This document shows, piece after piece, positions 47,654-57,016 of a DNA stretch of 64,000 bases. The stretch comes from Nonomuraea rhodomycinica (lineage in GTDB: Bacteria > Actinomycetota > Actinomycetes > Streptosporangiales > Streptosporangiaceae), in NCBI RefSeq assembly GCF_013363995.1, contig NZ_JABWGO010000004.1, positions 372,001-436,000 of the forward strand, written 5' to 3'. The notes beneath the pieces were generated by a model. It was not told where the DNA came from, ran no database searches, and saw only the letters and a program-made list of their open reading frames with translations. The number at the start of each line of letters is the position of its first letter. Positions within the stretch are counted from its first letter, which is position 1. The position numbers and the translations under genes are program-made.

Positions 47654-48943
47654 ATGCGCAATCGCGCCATAGCCGTCGCCACCTGCGCCTCCGCCGTGCT
47701 CGCTCTCGGCGCGTGCGGCCAGAAGCTCCAGGACGCCGGCCCGTCGGCCACGGCCGGCGCCGAGCCCGCGAACCTCCTCTATTGGGGGAAGTGGGCGAAG
47801 GGCACCCCGCAGGCGAACCTGTTCGAGAGCGTCATCGCCGACTACACCAAGCAGACGGGCGTCAAGATCGACGTTCAGTGGCTCGCGCAGGGCCAGGAGC
47901 AGCAGGTCAAGAACGCCGTCGCAACCGGCGCGGGTCCTGACTTCTTCGACACCGCCATCGACCACACCGCCGAGTTCCGCACCGCCGGCGTGCTCGGCGA
48001 CATGGGCCCGATCTTCAGAACCAAGATCCCGGGCGAGAGTGGAACCATCGAGGAAGTCCTGCCGAAGAGCGTGCTCAAGGCCATCAGCGACGACAAGGGG
48101 TACGGCTTCGTCCCGCACAGCGTCTTCTCCATCGGCCTCTGGTACGACTCCGCCAAGTATCCCGACTTCGCCCCCCAGTCGTTCGACGAGTTGCTGGAGA
48201 TCGCCAAGAAGGAGAAGGCGTCCGGCCGCGCGCCGATCGCGCTCGACGGCTCGGTCAACGCCTACAACTCCTTCTGGATCCACCAGATGCTGCTGTCCAC
48301 GGCCGGCCCCGGCATCCTGCTGAAGCTCGCCGAGGACCCGGCCGCCTGGGACCTCCCCGAGGTGAAGCGGGCGGCCAAGGCGCTGGAGTCGCTGGTGAAG
48401 GCCGAGCTCTTCGAGCCCGACTACATGGCCACCAAGTTCCCGGCCGCGCAGAACGCCTGGGCGGGCGGCAAGCACAGTTTCATCCTGAACGGCTCCTGGC
48501 TCGGCAGCGAGACCGCCTCGCTGCGCGCCGCCGCGGTCAAGCCCCGCATCATCGCCTTCCCACCGGTCGATCCGGCCAAGGGCTCGGTCGCCACCGTCGG
48601 AGCGCTCGGCTGGGGCGTGAACGCCAAGTCGAAGAACCAGAAGGCGGTCGCCGACTTCCTGGCCTTCGCCATGCAGAAGAAGTACATCGACCGGATCGGC
48701 ACCGACGCGGCCAACATCCCCTCGCGCATCGACTCGCCCGCCCCGGTGGAGCTCCAGCAGTTGCAGGCGTCCATCCGCGACGCGGAGCAGGTCACGCTCG
48801 ACGGCGACGGCGTCTCGACGGTGAAGCCCAAGTGGCTGGCCGACGTCTTCCTCCCTCTCGACGACAAGTTCGTCGCCGGCAAGCTCAGCGCCGAGGAGTT
48901 CCTGGCCGAGGGCAAGGCGAAGACCGCCGCCATGAACGGATGA
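47654..48943 (+). CDS. sugar ABC transporter substrate-binding lipoprotein (CUT1, family 1)
   Basis: 429 residues from ATG 47654 with AGAAGGG upstream. Signal peptide with lipobox LGAC (Cys21). ANLLYWGKWAKGTPQANLFESVIADYTKQTG and the later GSWLGSETASLRAA are typical of family 1 carbohydrate-binding proteins. It captures an oligosaccharide for the permeases that follow without a gap. First gene of a seven-gene operon ending with a secreted glycosidase. Confidence 0.94.
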   Translation: MRNRAIAVATCASAVLALGACGQKLQDAGPSATAGAEPANLLYWGKWAKGTPQANLFESVIADYTKQTGVKIDVQWLAQGQEQQVKNAVATGAGPDFFDTAIDHTAEFRTAGVLGDMGPIFRTKIPGESGTIEEVLPKSVLKAISDDKGYGFVPHSVFSIGLWYDSAKYPDFAPQSFDELLEIAKKEKASGRAPIALDGSVNAYNSFWIHQMLLSTAGPGILLKLAEDPAAWDLPEVKRAAKALESLVKAELFEPDYMATKFPAAQNAWAGGKHSFILNGSWLGSETASLRAAAVKPRIIAFPPVDPAKGSVATVGALGWGVNAKSKNQKAVADFLAFAMQKKYIDRIGTDAANIPSRIDSPAPVELQQLQASIRDAEQVTLDGDGVSTVKPKWLADVFLPLDDKFVAGKLSAEEFLAEGKAKTAAMNG

Positions 48944-49908
48944 CCGTGACCGCGTCCGACACGGCCCTGCGGGCTCCGTCCGCGGGCAGGCGGGCGAAGG
49001 TGCCCCGCGGCGCGCTCCAGGGCGAGCGCCGCCGGCTGTACCTGCCGATGCTGCTTCCCGCACTGATCGCCTACCTGGTCTTCTTCGTACTGCCGTCGCT
49101 GTTCGGCGTCGTGCTCAGCTTCGCCGAGTGGTCAGGGCTGGGGACGGAGCTCTCCTGGGTCGGTTTCTCCAACTACGTGTCGATGGCCGGAAGCGAGCTG
49201 TTCCGCGCCTCGTTCGTGCAGACGCTGATCCTGACGCTGGTCGTGGGCCTGGCACTGTTCCTCATCGCCGGCGCCTCCATGATCGTATTGCGTACGGCGC
49301 GCGGCAGCGCGTTCATCCGGGCGGCCGTCTTCCTGCCGTTCATGATCTCGCCCATCGCCGTCGGCCTCGCCGTCTCCTTCCTCTTCAACCCGGACGGACT
49401 GATCAACACCGTGCTGGGGGCCCTCGGCCTGTCCGAGCTGCGCCAGCCCTGGCTGGCCCCCGAGCTGATCTTCAACGTGATCATGGCCGGAGTGGTCTGG
49501 AGCGCGGCCGGCTTCTACGTCGTGCTGGTCATGTCCGCGGTGGACGGCATCCCGCCGAGCTACTACGAGGTCGCCAGGATCGAGGGCGCGAGCGAGCTCC
49601 AGCAGTTCCGCTACGTCACGCTCCCGCTGACCAGGGACATGCTGGCCATCGCCGCCTCGCTCTGGGCGATCGCCGGCATCAAGACCTTCGAGATCGTCAT
49701 CGCCTTCGTCGGCACGGCGGGCACCCCGCCCCCGGAGGCCAGGACCCTCGCCGTCGAGCAGTACCTCCGGGTCACCGGCGGCCGTGAGGGCGGCCTGGCC
49801 CAGCTCGGCGAGGCCGCGGCGATCGGGATCGTGATGACGGTGATCACCGCCGTCCTGATCGTCCTGTCGCGCCGGATCCAGCGGCGCGAACGACTGGAGC
49901 TGGCATGA
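48940..49908 (+). CDS. sugar ABC transporter permease (MalF/UgpA-like)
   Basis: 322 residues from ATG 48940 in an ATGA overlap with the upstream stop. Six helices; the EAA loop EVARIEGASELQQFRYVTLPL docks on the ATPase. Pairs with the next permease. No ATPase gene is present in the locus, as in many actinobacterial CUT1 systems that use the shared MsiK ATPase. Confidence 0.94.
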   Translation: MTVTASDTALRAPSAGRRAKVPRGALQGERRRLYLPMLLPALIAYLVFFVLPSLFGVVLSFAEWSGLGTELSWVGFSNYVSMAGSELFRASFVQTLILTLVVGLALFLIAGASMIVLRTARGSAFIRAAVFLPFMISPIAVGLAVSFLFNPDGLINTVLGALGLSELRQPWLAPELIFNVIMAGVVWSAAGFYVVLVMSAVDGIPPSYYEVARIEGASELQQFRYVTLPLTRDMLAIAASLWAIAGIKTFEIVIAFVGTAGTPPPEARTLAVEQYLRVTGGREGGLAQLGEAAAIGIVMTVITAVLIVLSRRIQRRERLELA

Positions 49909-50756
49909 TCCGCGCCGGGCTCGCCCTGATCAGGGCCCTGATCTGGGCCTGGGTGCTGTTCAACGTCGGCATGGTGGTCTGGGTCCTGCTGAACTCGGTG
50001 AAGAGCTCGCGGGAGATCTTCGACAACCCGGCCGGCCTGCCCGCCACCTGGATGTGGGAGAACTTCGCGACCGCGTGGTCGGACTCCGGGCTCGGGGCCG
50101 CCGCGATCAACTCGGTGGTCCTCACGCTCGTGTCCGTCGCGCTCATCATGGCGCTGTCCATCCCCGCCGCCTACGCGGTGGCCCGGCTGGGCGGGCGCTC
50201 CAGCGGTCCTGTCACGACCTTCTTCGCGGTGGGCATGAGCATCCCGTTCCAGGCGTTCGCCGTCCCCATGGTCCTCATCGGGGCGGGGCTGTCCCGGTTC
50301 ATGATCGACTGGGTCACCGGCGTCTGGGACACGCGGATCACCGTCACGCTCTTCTACGTCGTGCTCAGCCTGCCGTTCAGCATCTTCGTGCTCATCGGCT
50401 ACTTCCGCTCGCTCCCCGGCGACGTGGAGGAGGCGGCCGCCCTCGACGGCGCGTCGCCGTTCCGCACCTTCCGGCAGATCATGGTGCCGCTGGCCAAGCC
50501 CGGCATCACGACCGTGGCGGTGCTGAACGCGCTGAGCCTGTGGAACGAGACCGTGATCGTGCTGATGCTCGTCCCCGACCAGAGCGCGCAGACGCTCAAC
50601 GTCGCCCTGCTCAACTTCTACTCCAACATGCAATACACCTCGAACTGGGGTGGGCTCTTCGCCGGCGTCGTCATCGTGGTGCTCCCGATGATCGCGACCT
50701 ATCTCTGGTTCGGCCGCCGCATCGTCAACGGCATGACGCAGGGCATCGGCAAATGA
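49905..50756 (+). CDS. sugar ABC transporter permease (MalG/UgpE-like)
   Basis: 283 residues from ATG 49905, overlapping the previous gene by four bases. Six helices with the EAA loop EEAAALDGASPFRTFRQIMVPLAKPG. Completes the membrane pore. Its stop overlaps the next start in ATGA. Confidence 0.94.
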   Translation: MIRAGLALIRALIWAWVLFNVGMVVWVLLNSVKSSREIFDNPAGLPATWMWENFATAWSDSGLGAAAINSVVLTLVSVALIMALSIPAAYAVARLGGRSSGPVTTFFAVGMSIPFQAFAVPMVLIGAGLSRFMIDWVTGVWDTRITVTLFYVVLSLPFSIFVLIGYFRSLPGDVEEAAALDGASPFRTFRQIMVPLAKPGITTVAVLNALSLWNETVIVLMLVPDQSAQTLNVALLNFYSNMQYTSNWGGLFAGVVIVVLPMIATYLWFGRRIVNGMTQGIGK

Positions 50757-51748
50757 CAAGAAACGGATCTCCCATGCACGCAACGGTCGGACTCATCGGC
50801 GCCGGTGGCATCGCCAACGCGCACCTCCCGGCCTGGCTCGACCTCGGCCACGACGTCGTCGTCCACTCGATCGCCGACGACGCCGAGGCGCTGACCCGCC
50901 GCCACGGGGGCGGCCGGGTCGTCCCCAGCCTGGACGCCCTGTTCGAGGCGGCGGACGTCGTCGACATCTGCACGCCGACGCACACCCACTACGAACTGGC
51001 GCTCGCCGCGCTCGGTCACGGCCTGCCGACGATCTGCGAGAAGCCGCTGACCCGTACGCTCGCCGAGGCGGAGGACCTGGTCGCCCGCTTCGCCGACGCC
51101 CGGGTCCCGCTCTTCCCCGCGCACGTCGTACGCTACTTCGCCGAGTACGCCGAACTGCACCGGGCCGTCACCCGCGGCGACATCGGAAGCGTCGCCGTAC
51201 AGCGGCACACCCGCCAGGGCCGCAGCCCGGCCGGCGGCTGGTTCCTGGACGAGGCCCTCTCCGGCGGCGTGCTCCTCGACCTCATGATCCACGACATCGA
51301 CATGGCCCGCTGGATCGGGGGAGAGGTCGAGCGCGTCTTCGCCCGTACGCACGCGGTCGGCGGCAGCCAGAGCACCCAGGCGTTCCTCACGCACGCGAAC
51401 GGCTCGATCTCCGTGCTGACGGCGACCTGGACCACCGCGCCGATCGCGTTCAGGACGCTGTTCGAGGTGGCCGGTTCGCGCGGCCTGCTGCACGCCGACT
51501 CCGACGAGCGCCGCCCCTACCGCTACCAGGGCGACGCCGTGCCCGCGCCCGACATCCTGCCCGACTTCTCCCCGCTGACCAGCCCCTACCGGGCCGAGAT
51601 CGAGGACTTCGTCCGCTCGGTCGCCACCGGTGCCCCGCCGCGCGTCACCGCGCTGGACGGCCTCGCCGCCATGCGCATCGCCGACGCCGTCGCCCGCTCG
51701 GCCGCCGAAGGCCGGCCGGTCGACCTCAAGCCCCTGGAAGCCGCATGA
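50753..51748 (+). CDS. Gfo/Idh/MocA-family sugar oxidoreductase (first copy)
   Basis: 331 residues from ATG 50753, overlapping the permease stop; ATG 50774 is an in-frame alternative. The N-terminal Rossmann fold opens GLIGAGGIANAH, and ICEKPLTRTLAEAEDL is the EKP motif with the catalytic lysine. The C-terminal domain includes GWFLDEALSGGVLLDLMIHDIDMARWI. It likely oxidises or epimerises a sugar released from the imported substrate with NAD(P). The next gene is a second, divergent family member, so the pair may act in sequence. Confidence 0.92.
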   Translation: MTRNGSPMHATVGLIGAGGIANAHLPAWLDLGHDVVVHSIADDAEALTRRHGGGRVVPSLDALFEAADVVDICTPTHTHYELALAALGHGLPTICEKPLTRTLAEAEDLVARFADARVPLFPAHVVRYFAEYAELHRAVTRGDIGSVAVQRHTRQGRSPAGGWFLDEALSGGVLLDLMIHDIDMARWIGGEVERVFARTHAVGGSQSTQAFLTHANGSISVLTATWTTAPIAFRTLFEVAGSRGLLHADSDERRPYRYQGDAVPAPDILPDFSPLTSPYRAEIEDFVRSVATGAPPRVTALDGLAAMRIADAVARSAAEGRPVDLKPLEAA

Positions 51749-52710
51749 AGATCGCCCTGCTCTCCTTCGCCCACCTGCACGCCGCCGAGTACGCCGCCGC
51801 GCTCCTGCGCTGCGGCGACGTGGAGATCGGCGCCTACGCCGACGGCTACGACGGCGTCCCGGACGGCGTCACCGCCTTCGAGACCGAGGACGACCTGTGG
51901 GCCTGGCGGCCCGACGGCGTGGTGATCTGCGCCGAGAACACGCGTCACCGGGAGTTCGCGCTGCGCGCCGCCGCCGAGGGCGTGCACGTGCTCTGCGAGA
52001 AGCCGCTCGCCACCTCGCTCGCCGACGCCACCGCGATGCTGGAGGCCGCCCGCGCCGCGGGCACCGTCCTCATGACCGCCTTCCCGGTCCGCTTCGCGCC
52101 GGCCTACGCCGACCTCCGGGCCGCGGTACGGCGGGGCGACCTCGGCCGGATCGTGTCGATCGCGGCCACCAACTGTGGCGGCGTCCCCACCACCCGGGAC
52201 TGGTTCACCGACCCGGCGAGCAGCGGCGGCGGCGCGCTGACCGACCACGTCGTGCACGTCGCCGACCTGCTCGCCGACCTGCTGGACGACGACCCGATCG
52301 AGGTCTACGCGATCGCCAACTCCATCCCCAACCCGGGCAAGGCCGTCGAGACCGCCGGGCTGGTCTCCCTGCGCTACCGCGACGGGGTCATCGCCTCCAT
52401 CGACTGCTCCTGGTCGCGCCCGCCCGGCCGTCCCAACACCGGCGACCTGGTCACCCTCACCGTGATCGGCACCGAGGGCGTGGTCGACATCGCGCCCTTC
52501 TCCGGGGTCCTCACCGGCTGGAACGGCGGCCCGCTCGCGCACGGGTACGGGGCGCCGCTCGACGACCTGCTCATCCGCGCCTTCCTCGACGCCGTTCGCG
52601 ACGGCGAGGCCCGCCAGCCCGACGCCAGAGCGGGCCACCGGACCGTCGCCCTCGTCGAGGCGGCCTACCGCTCCCTGCTCGCGGCCGCTCCCGTCCCCCT
52701 GGAGATCTGA
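51745..52710 (+). CDS. Gfo/Idh/MocA-family sugar oxidoreductase (second copy)
   Basis: 321 residues from ATG 51745 in an ATGA overlap. The N-terminal nucleotide-binding part is abbreviated (MKIALLSFAHLHAAEYAAALL, without the classic GxGxxG), while VLCEKPLATSLADA keeps the EKP motif. DWFTDPASSGGGALTDHVVHVADLLADLL is the substrate-side signature. The missing glycine motif means the cofactor may be tightly bound or bound differently, as in some family members. Overlaps the following gene by one base. Confidence 0.9.
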   Translation: MKIALLSFAHLHAAEYAAALLRCGDVEIGAYADGYDGVPDGVTAFETEDDLWAWRPDGVVICAENTRHREFALRAAAEGVHVLCEKPLATSLADATAMLEAARAAGTVLMTAFPVRFAPAYADLRAAVRRGDLGRIVSIAATNCGGVPTTRDWFTDPASSGGGALTDHVVHVADLLADLLDDDPIEVYAIANSIPNPGKAVETAGLVSLRYRDGVIASIDCSWSRPPGRPNTGDLVTLTVIGTEGVVDIAPFSGVLTGWNGGPLAHGYGAPLDDLLIRAFLDAVRDGEARQPDARAGHRTVALVEAAYRSLLAAAPVPLEI

Positions 52711-55700
52711 TGATCCGCCATGTCCTCGGCGTCACCGCGACGACCGCCGCCTTACTGGTGGTGCCCGCGCACGCCGCCTCCGCCGCTGAACCGGCCGCCG
52801 CCCGTACGACGGTGACCTTCTCCGACACCCACGAGATCCTGCACGGCAATCCGTACACCGGCACCGCGTTCGACGTGAACACGCACAGGACGCCGGGCAC
52901 GCCCGGCTACACCTTCACCAACGACCCGGGCATCACCGACTTCATCGAAGGCACCAAGAAGATCCCCGCCGACGCCGACGTGGTGCGGCTCCAGATCGCC
53001 TGGGCCGACTTCGAGCCCGACGACGGCGTCTTCGTCTGGGACCGCCTCGACGCGTTCATGAAGCGCGTCAACGAGCAGGGCAAGAAGGTCGAGTTCCAGC
53101 TGCTCATGTCGGAGGCGCCCGACTACAAGAACGACCCGGGCGTCTTCCCGTACGAGTACCCGCCGGCCTGGCTGTTCGACAAGGCCGGGGTGCCCTTCCG
53201 GATGGCGCCGTACAACGACTACTTCTCCAAGCAGCCGATCTACTACAACCCGATCTACCTGGACCGGCTCAAGCGCGCGGTGGACGCCTTCGCCGGCCGC
53301 TACGACGGCGACCCGGGTGTGGCGTGGGTGGACCTGCGCGCCTTCTCCCTGTTCGGCGAGTGGTCGGGCTGGAACGACGCGATGAACTTCCCGTGGCCCG
53401 ACAACGCCACCCGCGTCGCGACGCTCCAGGCGATCCTCAAGATCTACGACGACGCGTTCGACAAGTCGATGGTCATGATGCAGAACGCCGGCGCGGAGGT
53501 GAACAAGAACGACCCCGACGCGGACACCCAGGCCAAGCGGTTCAGCGTGTTCGGCTACGACAAGGCGGCCACGTTCAAGAACTGGGGCGTGCGGTCCGAC
53601 ACGGTCAACGCCGGCTTCGTCTGGCACAACTACGGCGACACCTCGCAGGCCCCGTACGTCAACCGCAGGCTCCGCCGCGACATGATCCAGGTGTCCGAGG
53701 GCTCCAACTGGGACAACCCCACGATCATGTTGAACAACCCCCGGCTGTTCGTGAAGAACTCGCTGGAGGGATACCACTCCAACCTCCAGGGCATCAACAA
53801 CACCGGCTTCGAGAACTGGCAGCCGATGAAGGACGCCTACGGCGAGTGGTTCGAGACGCTGGCGCGCTACACCGGCTACCGCTTCCTCATGCCCACCGCG
53901 ACCTACGACACCGAGGTCAAGCCCGGCGGCGAGTTCCGCATCTCCCACACCTGGACCAACAACGCGGTCGGCTTCAGCCCCCGGCGCTACCCGGTCGAGG
54001 TGCGCTTCACCGACAAGTCCACCGGCGACGTCGTGTGGCGCGGCACCGACGCCACCCTCGACCAGACCAAGCTCTTCAAGGGCGACGTCCGCCAGATCAA
54101 CTCGGCCTTCACGCTCCCGGCCGACCTGCCCACGGGCTCCTACGACGTGGCCGTCGCCATGCTCGGCGAGGACGGCAAGCCGGCTATCGAGCTGGCGATG
54201 CCGGGCGGCAAGGGCAAGGTCTACCCGATCGGCGCCGTCCAGGTCGTCGCGGGAGCCGTACAGGCGGGGCTGCCGACGACCCCGCTGACCCAGTTCACCA
54301 TCCAGAACGAGGACTACACCGCTGCCGTCGGCGCCTACGGCGTCGAGGCCCCGCCCGAGGGCGGCCTCGGCGCGCTCTACATGGACGCGGCCGGCGAGTC
54401 CGCCGAGTACGACAACGTCGACGTGCCGGCCACCGGCACCTACCGGGTCGAGTTCCGGGCCTCCTCCGAGGAGGCCAACCACCTGAAGTTCGAGGTCGAC
54501 GGCAAGGAAGTCACCACCGTCAAGGTGCCGGACTCCGGCGGCTACAACACCTACCGGACCTTCGAACGGCAGATCCCGCTCACCGAGGGCCGTCACACGA
54601 TCAAGCTCACCCGGCCCGACGGGCGCTGGTTCTTCCTCAACTGGATGCGGTTCACCCTCGAACGGCCCGAGTCGGTCACCCTCCAGGCCGAGTCGGCCAC
54701 CGAGCAGCAGGGCACCCAGAACACCGACCTCACCGACAGCGACGACGGCACCCCCGGCGTCGCCTACATCGACACCGGCGACTGGTCGCGCTTCGACGAC
54801 GTCAGCGTCCCCGCCGACGGCAAGTACCTGCTGCAGCTCCGCTACTCGACCGTCAACGACAAGCCGCTGAAGTTCCGCGTCGAGGTCGACGGGGCCGACG
54901 CCACCGGCCCGCTGAGCCTGGGCCCCACCGGCGGCATGCTCAGCCCGCGCACCGAGGACTTCGTCCTCCCGCTGACCGCGGGCAAGCACTCGGTCAAGGT
55001 CGTCTGGATCGAGGCGAGCACCAGCGTCGTCTGGAACTGGATGCGGCTCGACCTGCAGGGGACGTCCGAGCAGACCGTCGAGGCCGAGCACTGGACCATG
55101 CAGTGGAACACCGACCAGGAGTGGAACTGGAAGGGCGCCGACACCGGCGTCGTCACCAAGGACGGCATCGTCGGCGGCATCGACCCGCACGACTACCTGC
55201 GCTACGAGAACGTGTTCGTCCCGTACACCGGCATGTACAAGGTGACCTTCAAGGGCTCGGCCGCCGAGGACACCACGTTCAGGTTCGAGGTGGACGGTGA
55301 CCGCAACACGGTCTTCGTCCCCAAGTCCGACAACGCGAACATGACCACCTGGGTCAAGATCCCCGCCGGCCTGCACACCCTCCGGATCGTGAGCGAGGGC
55401 AGCGGGCTGGAACTCGACAGGTTCACCCTCACCGCCTCCACCGCCGCGATCAAGGCGCTCGACATCACGGGCGCCAGCACGCTCAAGGTCGGCGAGCCCG
55501 GCCAGTTGTCCGTCTCGACGGTCGCCGCCGACGGCACCCGTACCCCGGTGACCAAGGGTGTCACGTTCAAGAGCTCCGACCCGTCGATCGCCACCGTGGA
55601 CGCGGACGGTCTCGTCACCCCCCGCACCTGGGGCACCGCCACGATCACCGCGATCCACGACGGATTCTCCGGCGAGCACAAGCTCACCGTCACCGACCCG

Positions 55701-56336
55701 AAAGTGGTGCTCACCTACGTCAACGACACCGACCAGCGCATCGTCTACCCCGCCGACGACTTCATCTACAGCCCCGACCGGGGGATGGGCGACTACGGCG
55801 ACGACGTCCACGCCGGCTGGCGCGCCGGGCAGGCCGTCGAGTTCACCTTCACCGGCACCGGCATCAGCCTGCTGTCCGAACGCTACTCCGACATGAGCAC
55901 CATCGACATCTACGTCGACGGCGAGCTCAAGGCCACGGTCGACTGCGACTCCCCGGTACGGCTCACCGCCCAGCGGGTGTTCCAGCTCACCGGGCTGCCG
56001 ATGGGCGATCACACCATCAAGGTCGTCAACGGCGCGGACAAGTTCCTCATCATCGACGCGTTCGTGGTCGAGACGCCCAACACCTGGAACGGCGCCGAAC
56101 TCGGCGTCGGCAACGTCAGCGCCAAGTCGGTGACCCTGACCTGGCCGTCCGTGCCGACCGCCACCGGTTACGCGGTCTTCAACGGTGGCACGGAGGTCAT
56201 GCGGGTGACGGGGACGACGGCCCGGGTCACCGGGCTCCGCGGCCGTACGAGCTACACCTTCACCGTCCGCCCGCTGGCCGCCGGCGGCACGACCCTCCCT
56301 ATCGAACTGTCAGCCACGGTCCAGACCAAGGGCTGA
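52710..56336 (+). CDS. secreted multimodular putative glycoside hydrolase
   Basis: 1208 residues from ATG 52710. Signal peptide to about 25. Residues about 30-420 look like a GH-A (GH42-like) barrel: LQIAWADFEPDDGVFVWDRLDAF near the start, Glu217 in FGEWSG as possible acid/base and Glu330 in VSEGSNWD as possible nucleophile. A beta domain like DUF4832 follows (about 420-510). Then come two or three CBM6/35-like jelly rolls (about 530-910), a Big_2 immunoglobulin-like domain (about 915-1000), another CBM-like fold and a C-terminal fibronectin III domain. It would cut polysaccharide outside the cell so that the operon's transporter can import the pieces. Confidence 0.85.
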   Translation: MIRHVLGVTATTAALLVVPAHAASAAEPAAARTTVTFSDTHEILHGNPYTGTAFDVNTHRTPGTPGYTFTNDPGITDFIEGTKKIPADADVVRLQIAWADFEPDDGVFVWDRLDAFMKRVNEQGKKVEFQLLMSEAPDYKNDPGVFPYEYPPAWLFDKAGVPFRMAPYNDYFSKQPIYYNPIYLDRLKRAVDAFAGRYDGDPGVAWVDLRAFSLFGEWSGWNDAMNFPWPDNATRVATLQAILKIYDDAFDKSMVMMQNAGAEVNKNDPDADTQAKRFSVFGYDKAATFKNWGVRSDTVNAGFVWHNYGDTSQAPYVNRRLRRDMIQVSEGSNWDNPTIMLNNPRLFVKNSLEGYHSNLQGINNTGFENWQPMKDAYGEWFETLARYTGYRFLMPTATYDTEVKPGGEFRISHTWTNNAVGFSPRRYPVEVRFTDKSTGDVVWRGTDATLDQTKLFKGDVRQINSAFTLPADLPTGSYDVAVAMLGEDGKPAIELAMPGGKGKVYPIGAVQVVAGAVQAGLPTTPLTQFTIQNEDYTAAVGAYGVEAPPEGGLGALYMDAAGESAEYDNVDVPATGTYRVEFRASSEEANHLKFEVDGKEVTTVKVPDSGGYNTYRTFERQIPLTEGRHTIKLTRPDGRWFFLNWMRFTLERPESVTLQAESATEQQGTQNTDLTDSDDGTPGVAYIDTGDWSRFDDVSVPADGKYLLQLRYSTVNDKPLKFRVEVDGADATGPLSLGPTGGMLSPRTEDFVLPLTAGKHSVKVVWIEASTSVVWNWMRLDLQGTSEQTVEAEHWTMQWNTDQEWNWKGADTGVVTKDGIVGGIDPHDYLRYENVFVPYTGMYKVTFKGSAAEDTTFRFEVDGDRNTVFVPKSDNANMTTWVKIPAGLHTLRIVSEGSGLELDRFTLTASTAAIKALDITGASTLKVGEPGQLSVSTVAADGTRTPVTKGVTFKSSDPSIATVDADGLVTPRTWGTATITAIHDGFSGEHKLTVTDPKVVLTYVNDTDQRIVYPADDFIYSPDRGMGDYGDDVHAGWRAGQAVEFTFTGTGISLLSERYSDMSTIDIYVDGELKATVDCDSPVRLTAQRVFQLTGLPMGDHTIKVVNGADKFLIIDAFVVETPNTWNGAELGVGNVSAKSVTLTWPSVPTATGYAVFNGGTEVMRVTGTTARVTGLRGRTSYTFTVRPLAAGGTTLPIELSATVQTKG

Positions 56337-56351
56337 CCGTACCCGCTCGAA

Positions 56352-56385
56352 CGAACCGGCTGGGTCGCCCGACCCGGCCGGTTCG
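56352..56385 (+). terminator. strong hairpin terminator of the sugar operon
   Basis: CGAACCGGC (56352-56360) pairs with GCCGGTTCG (56377-56385), and inside it GGGTCG (56362-56367) pairs with CGACCC (56370-56375), joined by a T-G wobble. This 16-bp stem, 15 bases after the operon's last stop, is followed by CTTCGTGC and no T-run. Confidence 0.75.
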
Positions 56386-56451
56386 CTTCGTGCGCCTGGC
56401 ATGCATCGCGAGCGCGTCATCGCGAGCGCGGCCCGGAGCCGACGGGCTCGA

Positions 56452-56958
56452 TCAGCCGATCGGTGGTGCGAGGTACTCCAGTGCATAACCGTCGCCGGAG
56501 GCGGTGACGCGGGCGATGCCGGGTGAGTCGAGGTGGGCGCCGGCTACGAAGTGGTCCGGTCGGGTCAGTCGTTCCAGGAGCGCCGCTCGCGCGGCGCGGG
56601 CCTGGGACTGGTCGCCGTCGAGCTCCCAGGACACGTGCGGCTGGTCGAGTTCGGTGAACGCCTCTGAACCGTCCGGGGCGATCAGGCCGCTCACGTGGTC
56701 TTCGTGCTGGTGGGTGATGGCCACATCGGTGACATCCGCGCGGTCGACTCCCGCTTCGTCGAGCGCGTCGTAGATCAATCCCATGGTGGGGTCGTGCCAG
56801 ACGTCGGACGCGCCGGTGTCGATGAGAACCGACCGCGTGCCGTCGGTGACGAAGAAGGCGTTGACCGACAGCCGCAAGTTGTCACCGGCCAGCGGGACGG
56901 CGGCCGGCAGCTCATCGAGCCAGATCACCGAATTCGAACCTGGCATGGTGCCGGCCAC
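56452..56958 (-). CDS. metallo-beta-lactamase-fold hydrolase, internally shortened
   Basis: 168 residues from GTG 56958 (ATG 56946 also in frame). NAFFVTDGTRSVLIDTGAS and VAITHQHEDHVSGLI carry the first metal motif (HXHXDH). The usual family length is about 250-280; here the part that should hold the third histidine and the PGHTPG loop is missing, and the chain jumps to SWELDGDQ and a C-terminal ARVTASGDGYALEYLAPP. It is probably non-functional or a minimal variant. A 20-codon frame (ATG 56983) precedes it with a GGAG site. Divergent from a broken XRE gene. Confidence 0.65.
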   Translation of the reverse strand: MAGTMPGSNSVIWLDELPAAVPLAGDNLRLSVNAFFVTDGTRSVLIDTGASDVWHDPTMGLIYDALDEAGVDRADVTDVAITHQHEDHVSGLIAPDGSEAFTELDQPHVSWELDGDQSQARAARAALLERLTRPDHFVAGAHLDSPGIARVTASGDGYALEYLAPPIG

Positions 56959-56987
56959 TCGAGATCAGACGCATGGAAGTCTCCAAT

Positions 56988-57004
56988 AGAAGAATCTGTC
57001 TTCT
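56988..57004. promoter_or_regulatory. palindromic operator between the MBL and XRE genes
   Basis: AGAAGA-ATCTG-TCTTCT is a perfect six-base-arm palindrome midway between the divergent genes, the expected position for autoregulation by the XRE protein. Confidence 0.5.
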
Positions 57005-57016
57005 TCAGGAGAAACC

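Noticed and set aside
52752..56012. A 1086-codon reverse-strand open frame
   Set aside because: Antisense of the secreted glycosidase; its translation is Val/Gly/Asp/Arg-rich with no domain.
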